A stretch of DNA of 43,182 nucleotides from Bdellovibrionales bacterium. GTDB taxonomy: Bacteria; Bdellovibrionota; Bdellovibrionia; Bdellovibrionales; JAKFYE01. Below the pieces are notes generated by a model. That model saw nothing but the letters and a program-made list of their open reading frames with translations. It was not told the DNA's origin and did no database searches. Position 1 is the stretch's first letter; each line of letters starts with the position of its first letter. The stretch covers positions 1 to 43,182 of the forward strand of contig JAKFYE010000022.1 in the NCBI GenBank assembly GCA_021731045.1. The letters are read 5' to 3'. This document shows, one piece after another, positions 1-8,010 of the stretch. Made by a program: the position numbers and the translations under genes.

Positions 1-56
1 AACGGCACGGGCTCAAGGGCCCATTTAAGGGCCACGCCCGTCCGCCAATCTTCCAC
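1..56 (-). CDS. Start of an unidentified gene, cut by the window edge
   Basis: Only the first 18 codons are inside the window. A GTG at 56-54 is preceded by AGGAG (complement of 66-70) with 9 bases between, a good ribosome binding site. The peptide reads MEDWRTGVALKWALEPVP and remains open to the edge. The coding segment is GC-rich and forms a strong hairpin (7-12 with 36-41, and 18-22 with 29-33), which could also be a piece of a structured RNA. I do not recognise the family from so few residues. The AGGAG plus GTG and the rise in GC are the only support. Confidence 0.45.
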   Translation of the reverse strand, partial: MEDWRTGVALKWALEPVP

Positions 57-374
57 TTAAAAATTCTCCTGTCGCGCGACAGATAAATATCCTTTCCAAC
101 ACCGATCTTTATATCTCATCCAATCCCACTCTAACCCTTTGTCGCTAAAAACACGAAGTGGCTGATTCAAAAAATATTTAACGATAAACATCGGCGGCGG
201 CTGTTGGGGCTCCAACGCCCCCTTGAAGCCGCTTTGCTAATAAACGGCAAATATTTTTACGCGCTTCACAGTTGGCCAGAGCGGAGCGAGTGATACAGTT
301 TAGAACTTAGTCGAACGGCAACCTCAAAGGTCATTTTGTTCTCAGCTAAAAGAACTAGGCCTTGGCACCTAAGA
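57..374. other. Gap without a clear gene; palindrome and hairpin
   Basis: No convincing reading frame was found. Two structures stand out. TGTCGCGCGACA at 70-81 is a perfect 12-base palindrome directly next to the ribosome binding site of the gene at the left edge, so it could be an operator. At 194-232 a stem GCGGC/GCCGC encloses a second stem GTTGG(203-207)/CCAAC(212-216), a compact GC-rich hairpin without a U-tract. It may be the terminator region of the subtilase at 375 or a small RNA element. Nothing else was recognised. Confidence 0.35.
268..281. repeat. 14-base dispersed repeat, copy 1
   Basis: ACAGTTGGCCAGAG occurs here and again at 2902-2915. Both copies are followed by a purine-rich stretch with GCGAG and a TGA, and both lie about 80-105 bases beyond the stop of a minus-strand gene. 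Two copies of 14 bases in 43 kb are suggestive only; it may be a small dispersed element or coincidence. Confidence 0.3.
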
Positions 375-1697
375 TTAGTTCTGTTTGGCTGGGATTCGTA
401 ACGCGTCCATAATTCCACCTAATTGACGCGAAAGACTTGTCGGGGCCGCCGCTGAGGAGCCATTATCTGGCGAGGCTAGAGTATTTATACTGACGGTTTG
501 ACTCACGATTACTCCAGAAGCTGGAATGCCCGGTTGAATCGCAAGCGCGGCATAGGAATTTAAAATGCCAGCTGTTTTGGCTTTTCCAAAAAGCTCAACT
601 GATTGGTTCGCCGTATTTAAAATTTGCTTTTTGATTTGAAGATAATTGAACTCATTATTATTTGATTTAATCAATGCGGCCACACCACTGACAAACGCCG
701 TGGCTTGCGAAGTTCCGGTCATCACGCCATATTTGTTACCCGGTAATGTCGAATAAATACCTTCGCCCGGAGCTGCAATGTGCACGCTGGTTTCTCCAAA
801 GTTTGAACTCGAGAGAACTTTGCCCATAGGATTAATCGCCGTGACCGAAATAATGTTATCTAAAGGATAGTTAGCAGGATAATAATGTTGTTGATCCGAG
901 TTGGACTTTTCGTTTCCTGCCGCCGCGACAAAAAGAATCCCTTTTTGTTGGGCCGCTTTAACGGCATCGAATTCTTCTTTGCTGTAATCAAGTCCACCAC
1001 CAGAATAGTTAATCACATTGGCTTTCATCGCGATCGCATAACGTATCGCTTTAATCGTATTACGTAAATTATCATTGCCGGTTGATTTAGGATCATAATA
1101 CTTCAGAACCATAAGGCTTATATGGGGAGCCACGCCGCTAACGCCAATCCCATTACCGCCTTCGGCTCCCGTGATTCCGGCCACGTGTGTGCCGTGTCCG
1201 TGATTGTCAGACAGATCGCTGTTATTCGCGACAAAGTTCCACCCATTCACATCATCCACAAAGCCGTTACCATCATCGTCAATACCGTTTGTGGCTTTAT
1301 TCTTTCCTTTTTTATCAAGACCGCTTTCTCCGGAGTTCACCCAAAGATTATTTTTCAAATCGGGATGATTCACATCGATACCCGTATCGATGATCGCGAT
1401 ACGTACGTCTTTACTTCCTTGCGAAATCGACCAGGCTTGCGTGATCTTAATGTTCTTATCTGAAGAGTCACCCAGGGCCCAATTGCGGTTCATATTAGGG
1501 TCGTTTAAAATCACATGACTTTCGTGATTCAGATTTTTACTCGCAACTTCTGTAACGGTGCCGAGACTTAAAAGACGGGTCGCACCTTCTTCGGAATTAA
1601 AGAAGCTATCTTTAGATGATTCAAAGCCAACCCATACACTCATTACAAAGAGGAGTGAAAAGATAAGCCCTAGTTTTTGCCCTCGATCTTTAGTCAT
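375..1697 (-). CDS. Secreted subtilisin-like serine protease (family S8)
   Basis: A 440-residue extracytoplasmic endopeptidase. The catalytic triad is visible: Asp104 in IAIIDTGIDVNHPDL, His168 in NHGHGTHVAGI, Ser330 in MTGTSQATA, with the oxyanion-hole Asn262 in AAAGNEKS. The insert GIDDDGNGFVDD after the Asp motif is an acidic, probably Ca2+-binding loop seen in thermitase-like members. An N-terminal hydrophobic stretch (about residues 10-25) acts as signal peptide or anchor; no long I9 propeptide is obvious. I chose the ATG at 1697 because AAGGAG sits 6 bases before it; a start 10 codons upstream lacks a site. The C-terminal 45 residues are Ser/Ala/Pro-rich and probably unstructured. It stands alone, with no operon partner. 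The family is certain; the substrate is unknown. Confidence 0.93.
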   Translation of the reverse strand: MTKDRGQKLGLIFSLLFVMSVWVGFESSKDSFFNSEEGATRLLSLGTVTEVASKNLNHESHVILNDPNMNRNWALGDSSDKNIKITQAWSISQGSKDVRIAIIDTGIDVNHPDLKNNLWVNSGESGLDKKGKNKATNGIDDDGNGFVDDVNGWNFVANNSDLSDNHGHGTHVAGITGAEGGNGIGVSGVAPHISLMVLKYYDPKSTGNDNLRNTIKAIRYAIAMKANVINYSGGGLDYSKEEFDAVKAAQQKGILFVAAAGNEKSNSDQQHYYPANYPLDNIISVTAINPMGKVLSSSNFGETSVHIAAPGEGIYSTLPGNKYGVMTGTSQATAFVSGVAALIKSNNNEFNYLQIKKQILNTANQSVELFGKAKTAGILNSYAALAIQPGIPASGVIVSQTVSINTLASPDNGSSAAAPTSLSRQLGGIMDALRIPAKQN

Positions 1698-2032
1698 TTG
1701 TGGCTCCTTAAAAGTGATACCTTTCAAAAGAGCAAAAGAAGGACCTCAGGAATATATTGTAACCTATTGATATCTATGATCTTTATGGCCATTCGGGTGT
1801 ACATAAAGTACGACACTGTTAAGGGTCTTTACACCTGTGTTGGGTTCTGAACAGGAAGCTTTGCGAGAGTTAGGTACTTCTATTCGTATCTCTCACTGAC
1901 ACTACTTAAATAAGTTAAGTATCCAGAGCGGCGGTAGTTCTCGCACAGACAGTACGCTAAAAAGGCCGTCTAAGCTTAACGCCTGCAATGGGAATAGTTG
2001 TGATCGCTGATTAGGGAAGTATGGCTCTCGAA
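1698..2032. other. Intergenic gap, nothing recognised
   Basis: This stretch holds the subtilase upstream region (its ribosome binding site at 1703-1708) and about 300 bases without a supported gene, RNA or terminator on either strand. Promoter elements for the minus-strand subtilase should lie here, but I cannot point to a clear -35/-10 pair. Confidence 0.4.
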
Positions 2033-2305
2033 CTATTCTACGGTAGAGGATTGAGTCTCGTTATCCATATTGGATTGTCGAGAGGGTTTTGAAGTCGTCG
2101 ATAATTTAATGTTAGCGTCCCATAAATCCAATACGGCCGCGGCGATCTTTGGATCTTCGCGCATGATGGTACAGGCACGCTCCGGAGTTTCCTTTTCAAA
2201 CATGGAATATAGATTTTTTCGGTAGTGACTAGAGAGAGTGTCGTCACCTAAATCGGTAGGGTTCATCAGAACATACGACAAAACGGAAACTCCCGTTGCG
2301 GTCAC
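2033..2305 (-). CDS. Hypothetical protein, possibly membrane-anchored
   Basis: A 90-residue frame beginning at GTG 2305, 32 bases after the stop of the gene at 2338-2814 on the same strand, so probably co-transcribed. The start is uncertain: the frame is open further upstream to 2392 without an ATG, and the upstream residues (KIFKIIGV) continue a hydrophobic segment with the first 14 residues (TATGVSVLSYVLM). The real start may therefore be a rare codon further upstream that gives one membrane helix. The remainder is polar, with a Cys (RACTIM) and a disordered Ser/Gln-rich end. No family is recognised and no good ribosome binding site is visible. Confidence 0.4.
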   Translation of the reverse strand: MTATGVSVLSYVLMNPTDLGDDTLSSHYRKNLYSMFEKETPERACTIMREDPKIAAAVLDLWDANIKLSTTSKPSRQSNMDNETQSSTVE

Positions 2306-2337
2306 GCCAATAATCTTAAATATTTTTGCCGTGCTTT

Positions 2338-2814
2338 TTAGATCATCGGCGTATATGTTACGAGTCCATTGTAGCCATGAATATTTGTAAGCTTAGGTCC
2401 GAGGGCCTTATCCATTATACTGTCTTGCATAATTGATTTGCCGAGAGATTCCATTGCTTTTGCACTTGCCCATATCACCGCCCCACTAACAGCGGTTCCG
2501 GTGACAATGACGTTTTTATAGAAAGCTTTTTCTTTCATTTGTCGGAAGGCAGAACATGCCTCTCGAATCTTCAGGTTACGGACGGACTCCGAAGCGCAAC
2601 TTGTACTATTAGAAAAGCTAAGGCTAAAGCCATCTGGATAAGCGCATCTGTTTTCATTTGCGATAAAGGCACCACCCTTACGAAGACATTCATTCTTATA
2701 ATTATTTTTTTGAGTCTCCCAGTATTTTGAATCCGAATCATTCCCTTTTAAGGGCAGCGAAATTATTGAAATAAAAAAAGACAGGATCAGAAAGGTATAA
2801 GGCTTCATGTTCAT
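2338..2814 (-). CDS. Hypothetical secreted or membrane-anchored protein
   Basis: 158 residues starting at ATG 2814, with GAGGT 6 bases upstream (complement of 2821-2825). Residues 4-22 form a signal peptide (KPYTFLILSFFISIISLPL) followed by a polar domain with four cysteines (residues about 43, 57, 73 and 86), which may form disulfides in the periplasm. A second hydrophobic segment at about 102-122 (VIVTGTAVSGAVIWASAKAM) may be a membrane helix. The downstream gene at 2033-2305 is probably in the same transcript. The family is not recognised. Confidence 0.6.
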   Translation of the reverse strand: MNMKPYTFLILSFFISIISLPLKGNDSDSKYWETQKNNYKNECLRKGGAFIANENRCAYPDGFSLSFSNSTSCASESVRNLKIREACSAFRQMKEKAFYKNVIVTGTAVSGAVIWASAKAMESLGKSIMQDSIMDKALGPKLTNIHGYNGLVTYTPMI

Positions 2815-2901
2815 AGGCGTACCTCGTTATATGGGTCCAAGAGTACAAGTATGGGGCCATAAATTCGTGAGTAATCGAAGGAGAAACTGCTTAAACCTTA
2901 G

Positions 2902-2915
2902 ACAGTTGGCCAGAG
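2902..2915. repeat. 14-base dispersed repeat, copy 2
   Basis: Identical to 268-281 (ACAGTTGGCCAGAG), in the gap between the transglycosylase stop (2997) and the start of the unknown secreted protein (2814). See copy 1 for the shared context. Confidence 0.3.
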
Positions 2916-2996
2916 GCGAGATGACATAGCACCGCTTTCTTGTTTGACGATTTCGAGGGTCACGTGAACTCACGCTCGATATAAGGGGTGCTCTGA

Positions 2997-5096
2997 TTAT
3001 TCAACCGTGAGTAATTGAGCTGGAAAATCAATTTGGCCAAACGGGGAGTTGAGCAGTTGATAGAAGATGCGGTTGCGGGTGACAAGTTTGATATAGGATT
3101 TCGTCTCTTCGTAAGGTACCTCTTCGATAAAGTCGATGGGGTCGCCTCTGTAGCGAGTTTTGATCCAACCTCGAACGGCGTCTTCACTGGCATTGTAAGA
3201 CGCCACGGCGGGAATAAACGCGTAATTGAATCGACCAAGTAAATTTAAAATTAAGTTAGCGCCAATCGGAATGTTCAGTGCTGGATTATATAAATCTTCA
3301 GCAACTGTATAATTGAGATTTAACTTTTTAGCATACACCTCAGCCGTGCTCGGAAGGAGTTGCATAAGTCCAAAAGCATCCGCAGCGCTTCGCGCGTAAG
3401 GATCAAAACCTGACTCTTGACGAGTGATGGCCATAAGAAAGTTTTCGTCCACTCCGGTCTGAAACGAAGCCGATTGAAAATCAGCTTTAAATGACCGCGG
3501 AAAGAAAAAGCCCATGTTTTCGCTAATGAATTTATTGCGAACCTCAAAATCCATTGCGCCTAACTCAAGATAAATTCGATTAAATAAACCCACTAAGGCC
3601 ATGTTTGTCGATTGCGCTAAGGATTCCTTTGGGTTGGCTAACAAATAATTTTCGAGCAAGCTTCGCGCAAGTTCCACTTCGTTCACATCGATCAGCCAAT
3701 TAAATAAAACATCCTCAAACGCTCCTGGCGGCGAAGGAAACGTATTGGCCGATGACTTGAAGTCCGACAGATTTAACGTTTTTTTAAGCTCTTTGTGTGC
3801 GACCAAACTGTAGTAGCTAAAGGGGTCTGTTTTAATGATGTTTTCATACTCTGACGGGTCGTTGTTACCTGTTTGATTCAAAGTTTTTGCAAACCAAAAC
3901 GAATACTTGGTTTTGCCAAATGGAGTCAGCGCCGTATCTTTTAGATTTCTAAAAGCTTCGAGGGCTTCATTGAGTCGGCCTGTTTTTTTCAAAAGCCATG
4001 CGCTTTGCCACATAGCCGTTTCGCGAACTGCGGGGTCAATACCAGGTTGCACGATCGATTTTTCAATCCATTCTAAGGCCTGATCATAGTGTCCGGCCTC
4101 TTCTTCGATTCGTCCTCTGATCCAATAAACTTGATCAAGCCCATCTCGTCCTAGTAATATTTTTTCAATTCGGCGCAATGTCTTTAGAGCTTTGCTTGTT
4201 TCTTGCTCTGTCCATTGAGCCCTCGCGAGCACGATAAACGCGTCTTCAAGTTTTTTTAGCAGGGTCATGTTTCTGGGGTCTTGCTTCCACGTAGAATAGA
4301 TAAAATCAGTTTGGCGCTTAAGGGCTTTTAAATATTCCGATTTTAAATTTTGAATTTTATAGTTTTTTGCAATTCCATCATAGGCTTTGTAGCGATCATC
4401 AAAGGTGGCATTTTTATTTTTACTGACCAGTTGGTAATATTTTTTTGCCTTTGAAAACTCTCGTGCATTTCTAAAATCGTTAGCGACATTGAGGTAATCA
4501 GCGGGCTGCGGTTGTGGTAAAAATCGCGGGGCTACTTGGTAGAGGCTATTAAGATAAATATCCTCTTCGGCTTTTTTGTGAAGATCTTTGGCGAGTGTCA
4601 GAGATCTTTGAAGAAGCACGATACGATCTTGTTTTCGTGTTTGAAGTTCGGAGTATTCAAACCCAAACGCCATTTCATTTTCTAAATCGCGCGTCGATTT
4701 CGCGACCGCGGTGGCGACTTTCAAGAATTCATATTTATACCATGGCAGCACGCGAATTTCGTCGATATCAGTGGGGCTCAAAGTGTCTTTAGGACAAACT
4801 GCGTACATACGAATTTTGACTAATGGCTTAGCCCAAAAATCTTTTTCTTGTGCAAGATTCGTAAAATCTGCACACGCCTTAACCGGATCTGCGGTTTTCA
4901 TCGCCAGAAGATAGCGAGCTTGATATTCGAGATACGGAGTGGACTTACTTTTGTTAATTTCGTCGGAGAGCTGAGCACTCGAAAGGGTGCGTATAGAGTT
5001 TCGATGCGTAATTTCAGGCAGACGACTCAAACTATTTGTCGCGCAGCTAATGATGTAGATGGGAAGAACGACATAACGCAAAATTCGAGAAATCAT
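2997..5096 (-). CDS. slt: Soluble lytic murein transglycosylase (Slt70-type), lipoprotein
   Basis: A 699-residue peptidoglycan-cleaving enzyme that would act in the periplasm. The N-terminus is a lipoprotein signal with lipobox YIISC (Cys18). Residues about 60-530 are a long helical, TPR-like superhelix, as in Slt70 (for example the stretch around EALEAFRNLKDTALT). The catalytic SLT domain is at about 545-690: ITRQESGFDPYARSAADAFG contains the catalytic Glu561, followed by GLMQLLPSTA and the NIPIGANLIL/PAVASYNA motifs typical of family 1 transglycosylases. Length is close to the family norm (about 650-700). The ribosome binding site is weak (GAGGGG about 15 bases upstream). Such enzymes recycle or remodel murein; in a predator they could also help open prey walls, which the sequence cannot show. 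Confidence 0.93.
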   Translation of the reverse strand: MISRILRYVVLPIYIISCATNSLSRLPEITHRNSIRTLSSAQLSDEINKSKSTPYLEYQARYLLAMKTADPVKACADFTNLAQEKDFWAKPLVKIRMYAVCPKDTLSPTDIDEIRVLPWYKYEFLKVATAVAKSTRDLENEMAFGFEYSELQTRKQDRIVLLQRSLTLAKDLHKKAEEDIYLNSLYQVAPRFLPQPQPADYLNVANDFRNAREFSKAKKYYQLVSKNKNATFDDRYKAYDGIAKNYKIQNLKSEYLKALKRQTDFIYSTWKQDPRNMTLLKKLEDAFIVLARAQWTEQETSKALKTLRRIEKILLGRDGLDQVYWIRGRIEEEAGHYDQALEWIEKSIVQPGIDPAVRETAMWQSAWLLKKTGRLNEALEAFRNLKDTALTPFGKTKYSFWFAKTLNQTGNNDPSEYENIIKTDPFSYYSLVAHKELKKTLNLSDFKSSANTFPSPPGAFEDVLFNWLIDVNEVELARSLLENYLLANPKESLAQSTNMALVGLFNRIYLELGAMDFEVRNKFISENMGFFFPRSFKADFQSASFQTGVDENFLMAITRQESGFDPYARSAADAFGLMQLLPSTAEVYAKKLNLNYTVAEDLYNPALNIPIGANLILNLLGRFNYAFIPAVASYNASEDAVRGWIKTRYRGDPIDFIEEVPYEETKSYIKLVTRNRIFYQLLNSPFGQIDFPAQLLTVE

Positions 5097-5201
5097 AGAA
5101 TTAGTTTAGAGCCCCTCATAAAAATAGTCCATTTCTTATAGACCCCAAGACTTGAACTTGTCGAGAGGTGAGGGGGCAGTATGAATAAGTGTGAATAAGA
5201 G

Positions 5202-7085
5202 TTAAACGGACTTTACAAGGGCTTCTGACTCACTGAGCATTTGCTGGACCCGTTGCTCTAAAACAGCCGCCGAACTTGTCGGCGCTAAAGGTGCACCCAC
5301 CGTGACGATAATTTTACGGCGTTGGGGCCGAGGCAGACCACTCATGGCTCGCCCTTTATGACGACTAAAAAAGCTTCCCCATAGGCCGTACATACTGATG
5401 GGCACAACGGGGACTGGATCTTTAGCGAGAATGCGTTCAATGCCGGGTCGAAATCCACTGAGAGTTCCGTTATGGGTAATGGAGCCTTCCGGAAATATGC
5501 AAACCAATTGGTTTTGTTTTAACTCTTGGCTGATAAGTTCAAAACTCTTCTCTTTAACTTTTGCATTTTCTTTAGCTGAAGCAATCGGAATGGCCTTAGC
5601 CAGAATAAAAAACCATTTAAAAACCGGGATAAAAAAGAAGCTATGATCCATTACAAACCGGGTCGGACGACGGCAAGCAGCCGTTATAATAAACCAATCA
5701 ATAAAACTTACGTGATTAGCCACGATGACCACCGGTCCTGAAGCTGGAATGTTCTCTTTGCCCTTAATTTCAATCCGATAAATCGTACTTGCGAGAATCC
5801 AAATAAGAAAACGAAACAAAAATTCCGGAATCAGCAAGAAAATATACAAACTCACGATAAAATTAAGGCCCGCTACGATGGCGAAGATTTGAATCGTGTT
5901 AAAATGAAGCATGTAGAGGCCCATGGATAATATTGTGGACCCGACAATAAAAAATGAATTGTCGATATTAAGCCAAGCGATCAGACGTGAGCGATGAGCT
6001 GGGTTGCCACGCTTTTGAATAAGGGCGTAAAGTGGAACGATATAAAAACTTCCGAAAACGCCGATCAGGGCTAGGTCAACAACAATACGTGCCTGCGAAA
6101 AAGTCATGTGCTTAAAAAAACTGCCCGCGGTCAGCAATTGCCCATTTGGCATTTGGTATTTAATAAAAAATAAATCTAAAGCAAAAACAGACATCCCAAA
6201 GGCGCCAAACGGAACAAGTCCTAACTCAATATCTTCTTTCGAAAGTTTTTCGCAAACAATGGAGCCAACTCCTATACTCAATGAAAAAATGGCCAATAAA
6301 AGTGTTCCGACCGATCCGCTGCCGCCCACAAAATACTTGGTAAAATTAGGAAGCTGAGACAAAAATGTCGCGCCGTAAAACCAAAACCACGAAATACCTA
6401 AAATCGAAAGATGAACGGAGCGCTCCTCACGCGCAATTTTTAATAGAGCGCCGATCTCGCTAAAAAAATTATAATTAAATTTGAGATTCGGATCGGCTAT
6501 GGGTACTTTAGGAACGCTTCGACTTGTCAGATAACCTAGGATCGCCACACCGATGATTGCAAACGAGAGCACATGCACATTGTATTCAACCAAAACGCCG
6601 CCTGCGATTGTTCCAATCAGAATCGCTAAAAATGTTCCAAGCTCAATCATCGCATTGCCGGCAACAAGTTCATTCTGTTTTAGATTTTGAGGTAAAATAC
6701 TATATTTGATCGGACCAAAAAAAGTTGAATGCACACCCATTAGAAATAAAATAAAAATTAAAAAGATATTGTTGTTAATCCAAAAACCAACCGCTCCCAA
6801 AGTCATAATCAAAATTTCGGCAACTTTAACAATGCGAATGATTTTTGCCTTTTCATATTTGTCTGCGATTTGCCCAGCGATGGGGCTAAAAATAAAAAAG
6901 GGAAGGATGAAAAGTCCCAAAGCTAAATTGATCCAAAAGCCGCCTTCGCCTTCGGTCGTGGCACGATACGCTAATAAAATCACGAGCCCATTTTTAAATA
7001 AGTTATCGTTAAAGGCGCCTAAGAATTGAGTCCAAAAAAAAGGTCCAAATCGCTTTTCTTTTAAAAGTCCAAACGAACTGCTCAT
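5202..7085 (-). CDS. Fused lysophospholipid transporter (LplT-like MFS) and PlsC-type acyltransferase
   Basis: 627 residues in two parts. Residues 1-about 410 are a 12-helix major-facilitator domain resembling LplT, which flips lysophospholipids across the inner membrane (FFWTQFLGAFNDNLFKNG at the start and the PIAGQIADKYEKAK loop are typical). Residues about 420-627 are a glycerophospholipid acyltransferase with the HX4D catalytic motif in NHVSFID (His near 436) and IFPEGSIT. Together they would import a lysophospholipid and re-acylate it. In many bacteria the LplT-Aas unit also has an acyl-ACP synthetase domain; that AMP-binding domain is absent here, so the acyl donor must come from elsewhere. 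Its ATG overlaps the stop of the upstream acyltransferase (7082-7085, ATGA), giving translational coupling. Confidence 0.9.
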   Translation of the reverse strand: MSSSFGLLKEKRFGPFFWTQFLGAFNDNLFKNGLVILLAYRATTEGEGGFWINLALGLFILPFFIFSPIAGQIADKYEKAKIIRIVKVAEILIMTLGAVGFWINNNIFLIFILFLMGVHSTFFGPIKYSILPQNLKQNELVAGNAMIELGTFLAILIGTIAGGVLVEYNVHVLSFAIIGVAILGYLTSRSVPKVPIADPNLKFNYNFFSEIGALLKIAREERSVHLSILGISWFWFYGATFLSQLPNFTKYFVGGSGSVGTLLLAIFSLSIGVGSIVCEKLSKEDIELGLVPFGAFGMSVFALDLFFIKYQMPNGQLLTAGSFFKHMTFSQARIVVDLALIGVFGSFYIVPLYALIQKRGNPAHRSRLIAWLNIDNSFFIVGSTILSMGLYMLHFNTIQIFAIVAGLNFIVSLYIFLLIPEFLFRFLIWILASTIYRIEIKGKENIPASGPVVIVANHVSFIDWFIITAACRRPTRFVMDHSFFFIPVFKWFFILAKAIPIASAKENAKVKEKSFELISQELKQNQLVCIFPEGSITHNGTLSGFRPGIERILAKDPVPVVPISMYGLWGSFFSRHKGRAMSGLPRPQRRKIIVTVGAPLAPTSSAAVLEQRVQQMLSESEALVKSV

Positions 7086-7801
7086 GACGCCAGCTCCTTA
7101 TCTAATTGTGCAATTTTCTCACTCATCATAGCATGACTCACTTGAATCAACTCTTCGACGTCTTCGATTGTTTTTCCCAAAGTCGAAATAGGCTCCAGCA
7201 CTTCGACGATCACTTTGCCGGGCTTCCAACGATTTAGATCAACGGACTTGTAATAGGTGGAAGCCACGATCGGTAAAATTGGAAGTTGCGCCTGAACGGC
7301 AAGATAAAACGCGCCCTTTTTAAATTTTTGTAAGGGTTTGCGACCTGAACGGGTCCCTTCGGGAAACAACCATGCCGCTACCTTCTTTTTTTTCAAAATT
7401 TCGGCAGCAAAGCTCATGCTCTCCATTGCATTTTTATGATGATGACGATCAATGAGAATTTGTCCTGTCAGCCAAAAGAGCCAACCAAAAAAGGGAATGT
7501 ATTTAATTTCTTTTTTTCCGATCGAAACGGTTGGCAGGCACACCATGGATGCGTGCACCGCCAAATCAAGTTCGTGTTGATGATTTGCGATGTAAACGCA
7601 CGGATAAGTTTTGTACATTTGTTGTTGATTGCGAACTTCGAGTTCAATTCCGATCGCCTTTAATGTTAGCGCCGGAAAAATTTTGGTAAAATATAAAGAC
7701 ATTCTTGGTTGAAAGGGGTGGGTCAGAGCCGCCATGAGTGCGACCAGCGAACCGCCACAAAAAACGATCGGCGCGATACAATAGCGAAGGGCTTTCAACA
7801 T
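7082..7801 (-). CDS. plsC: 1-acyl-sn-glycerol-3-phosphate acyltransferase
   Basis: 239 residues. It transfers an acyl group to lysophosphatidate to make phosphatidate, the precursor of phospholipids, at the inner membrane. The acyltransferase block I is NHQHELD (His74-X4-Asp79), and block III is FPEGTRSG near residue 147. The hydrophobic N-terminus (residues 1-25) anchors it. The length is as expected for PlsC. An AAAGGGGA site lies about 10 bases before ATG 7801. It is the first gene of a two-gene operon with the transporter-acyltransferase fusion, and the two share a 4-base overlap. It is divergent from the pyrophosphatase at 8011. Confidence 0.92.
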   Translation of the reverse strand: MLKALRYCIAPIVFCGGSLVALMAALTHPFQPRMSLYFTKIFPALTLKAIGIELEVRNQQQMYKTYPCVYIANHQHELDLAVHASMVCLPTVSIGKKEIKYIPFFGWLFWLTGQILIDRHHHKNAMESMSFAAEILKKKKVAAWLFPEGTRSGRKPLQKFKKGAFYLAVQAQLPILPIVASTYYKSVDLNRWKPGKVIVEVLEPISTLGKTIEDVEELIQVSHAMMSEKIAQLDKELAS

Positions 7802-8010
7802 ATAATAAGGATTCCCCTTTGTGAGTGCGAGATCAAGGAATCATCATGCCTATTTTTTAAGCAAAATCTTTGCTAACGCATGGCGCACATTGGCCGGCAA
7901 GACTCCTGACTAAATCATGTCTTTTCAAGTGTTTGACACTTCTCAAAAGCTCACGTTAAGGTCCCCTTCGAAATTAAAAACAAAACACCTTAAGGATAAC
8001 AGGAGCCTTC

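Noticed and set aside
1..52. GC-rich hairpin as end of a structured RNA
   Set aside because: The same bases read as a gene start with AGGAG and GTG on the minus strand, and no conserved tmRNA, RNase P or SRP motif is present.
7933..7961. TTGACA at 7933 with a TTAAGG box as the hppA promoter
   Set aside because: The -10 match is poor, so I do not list it.
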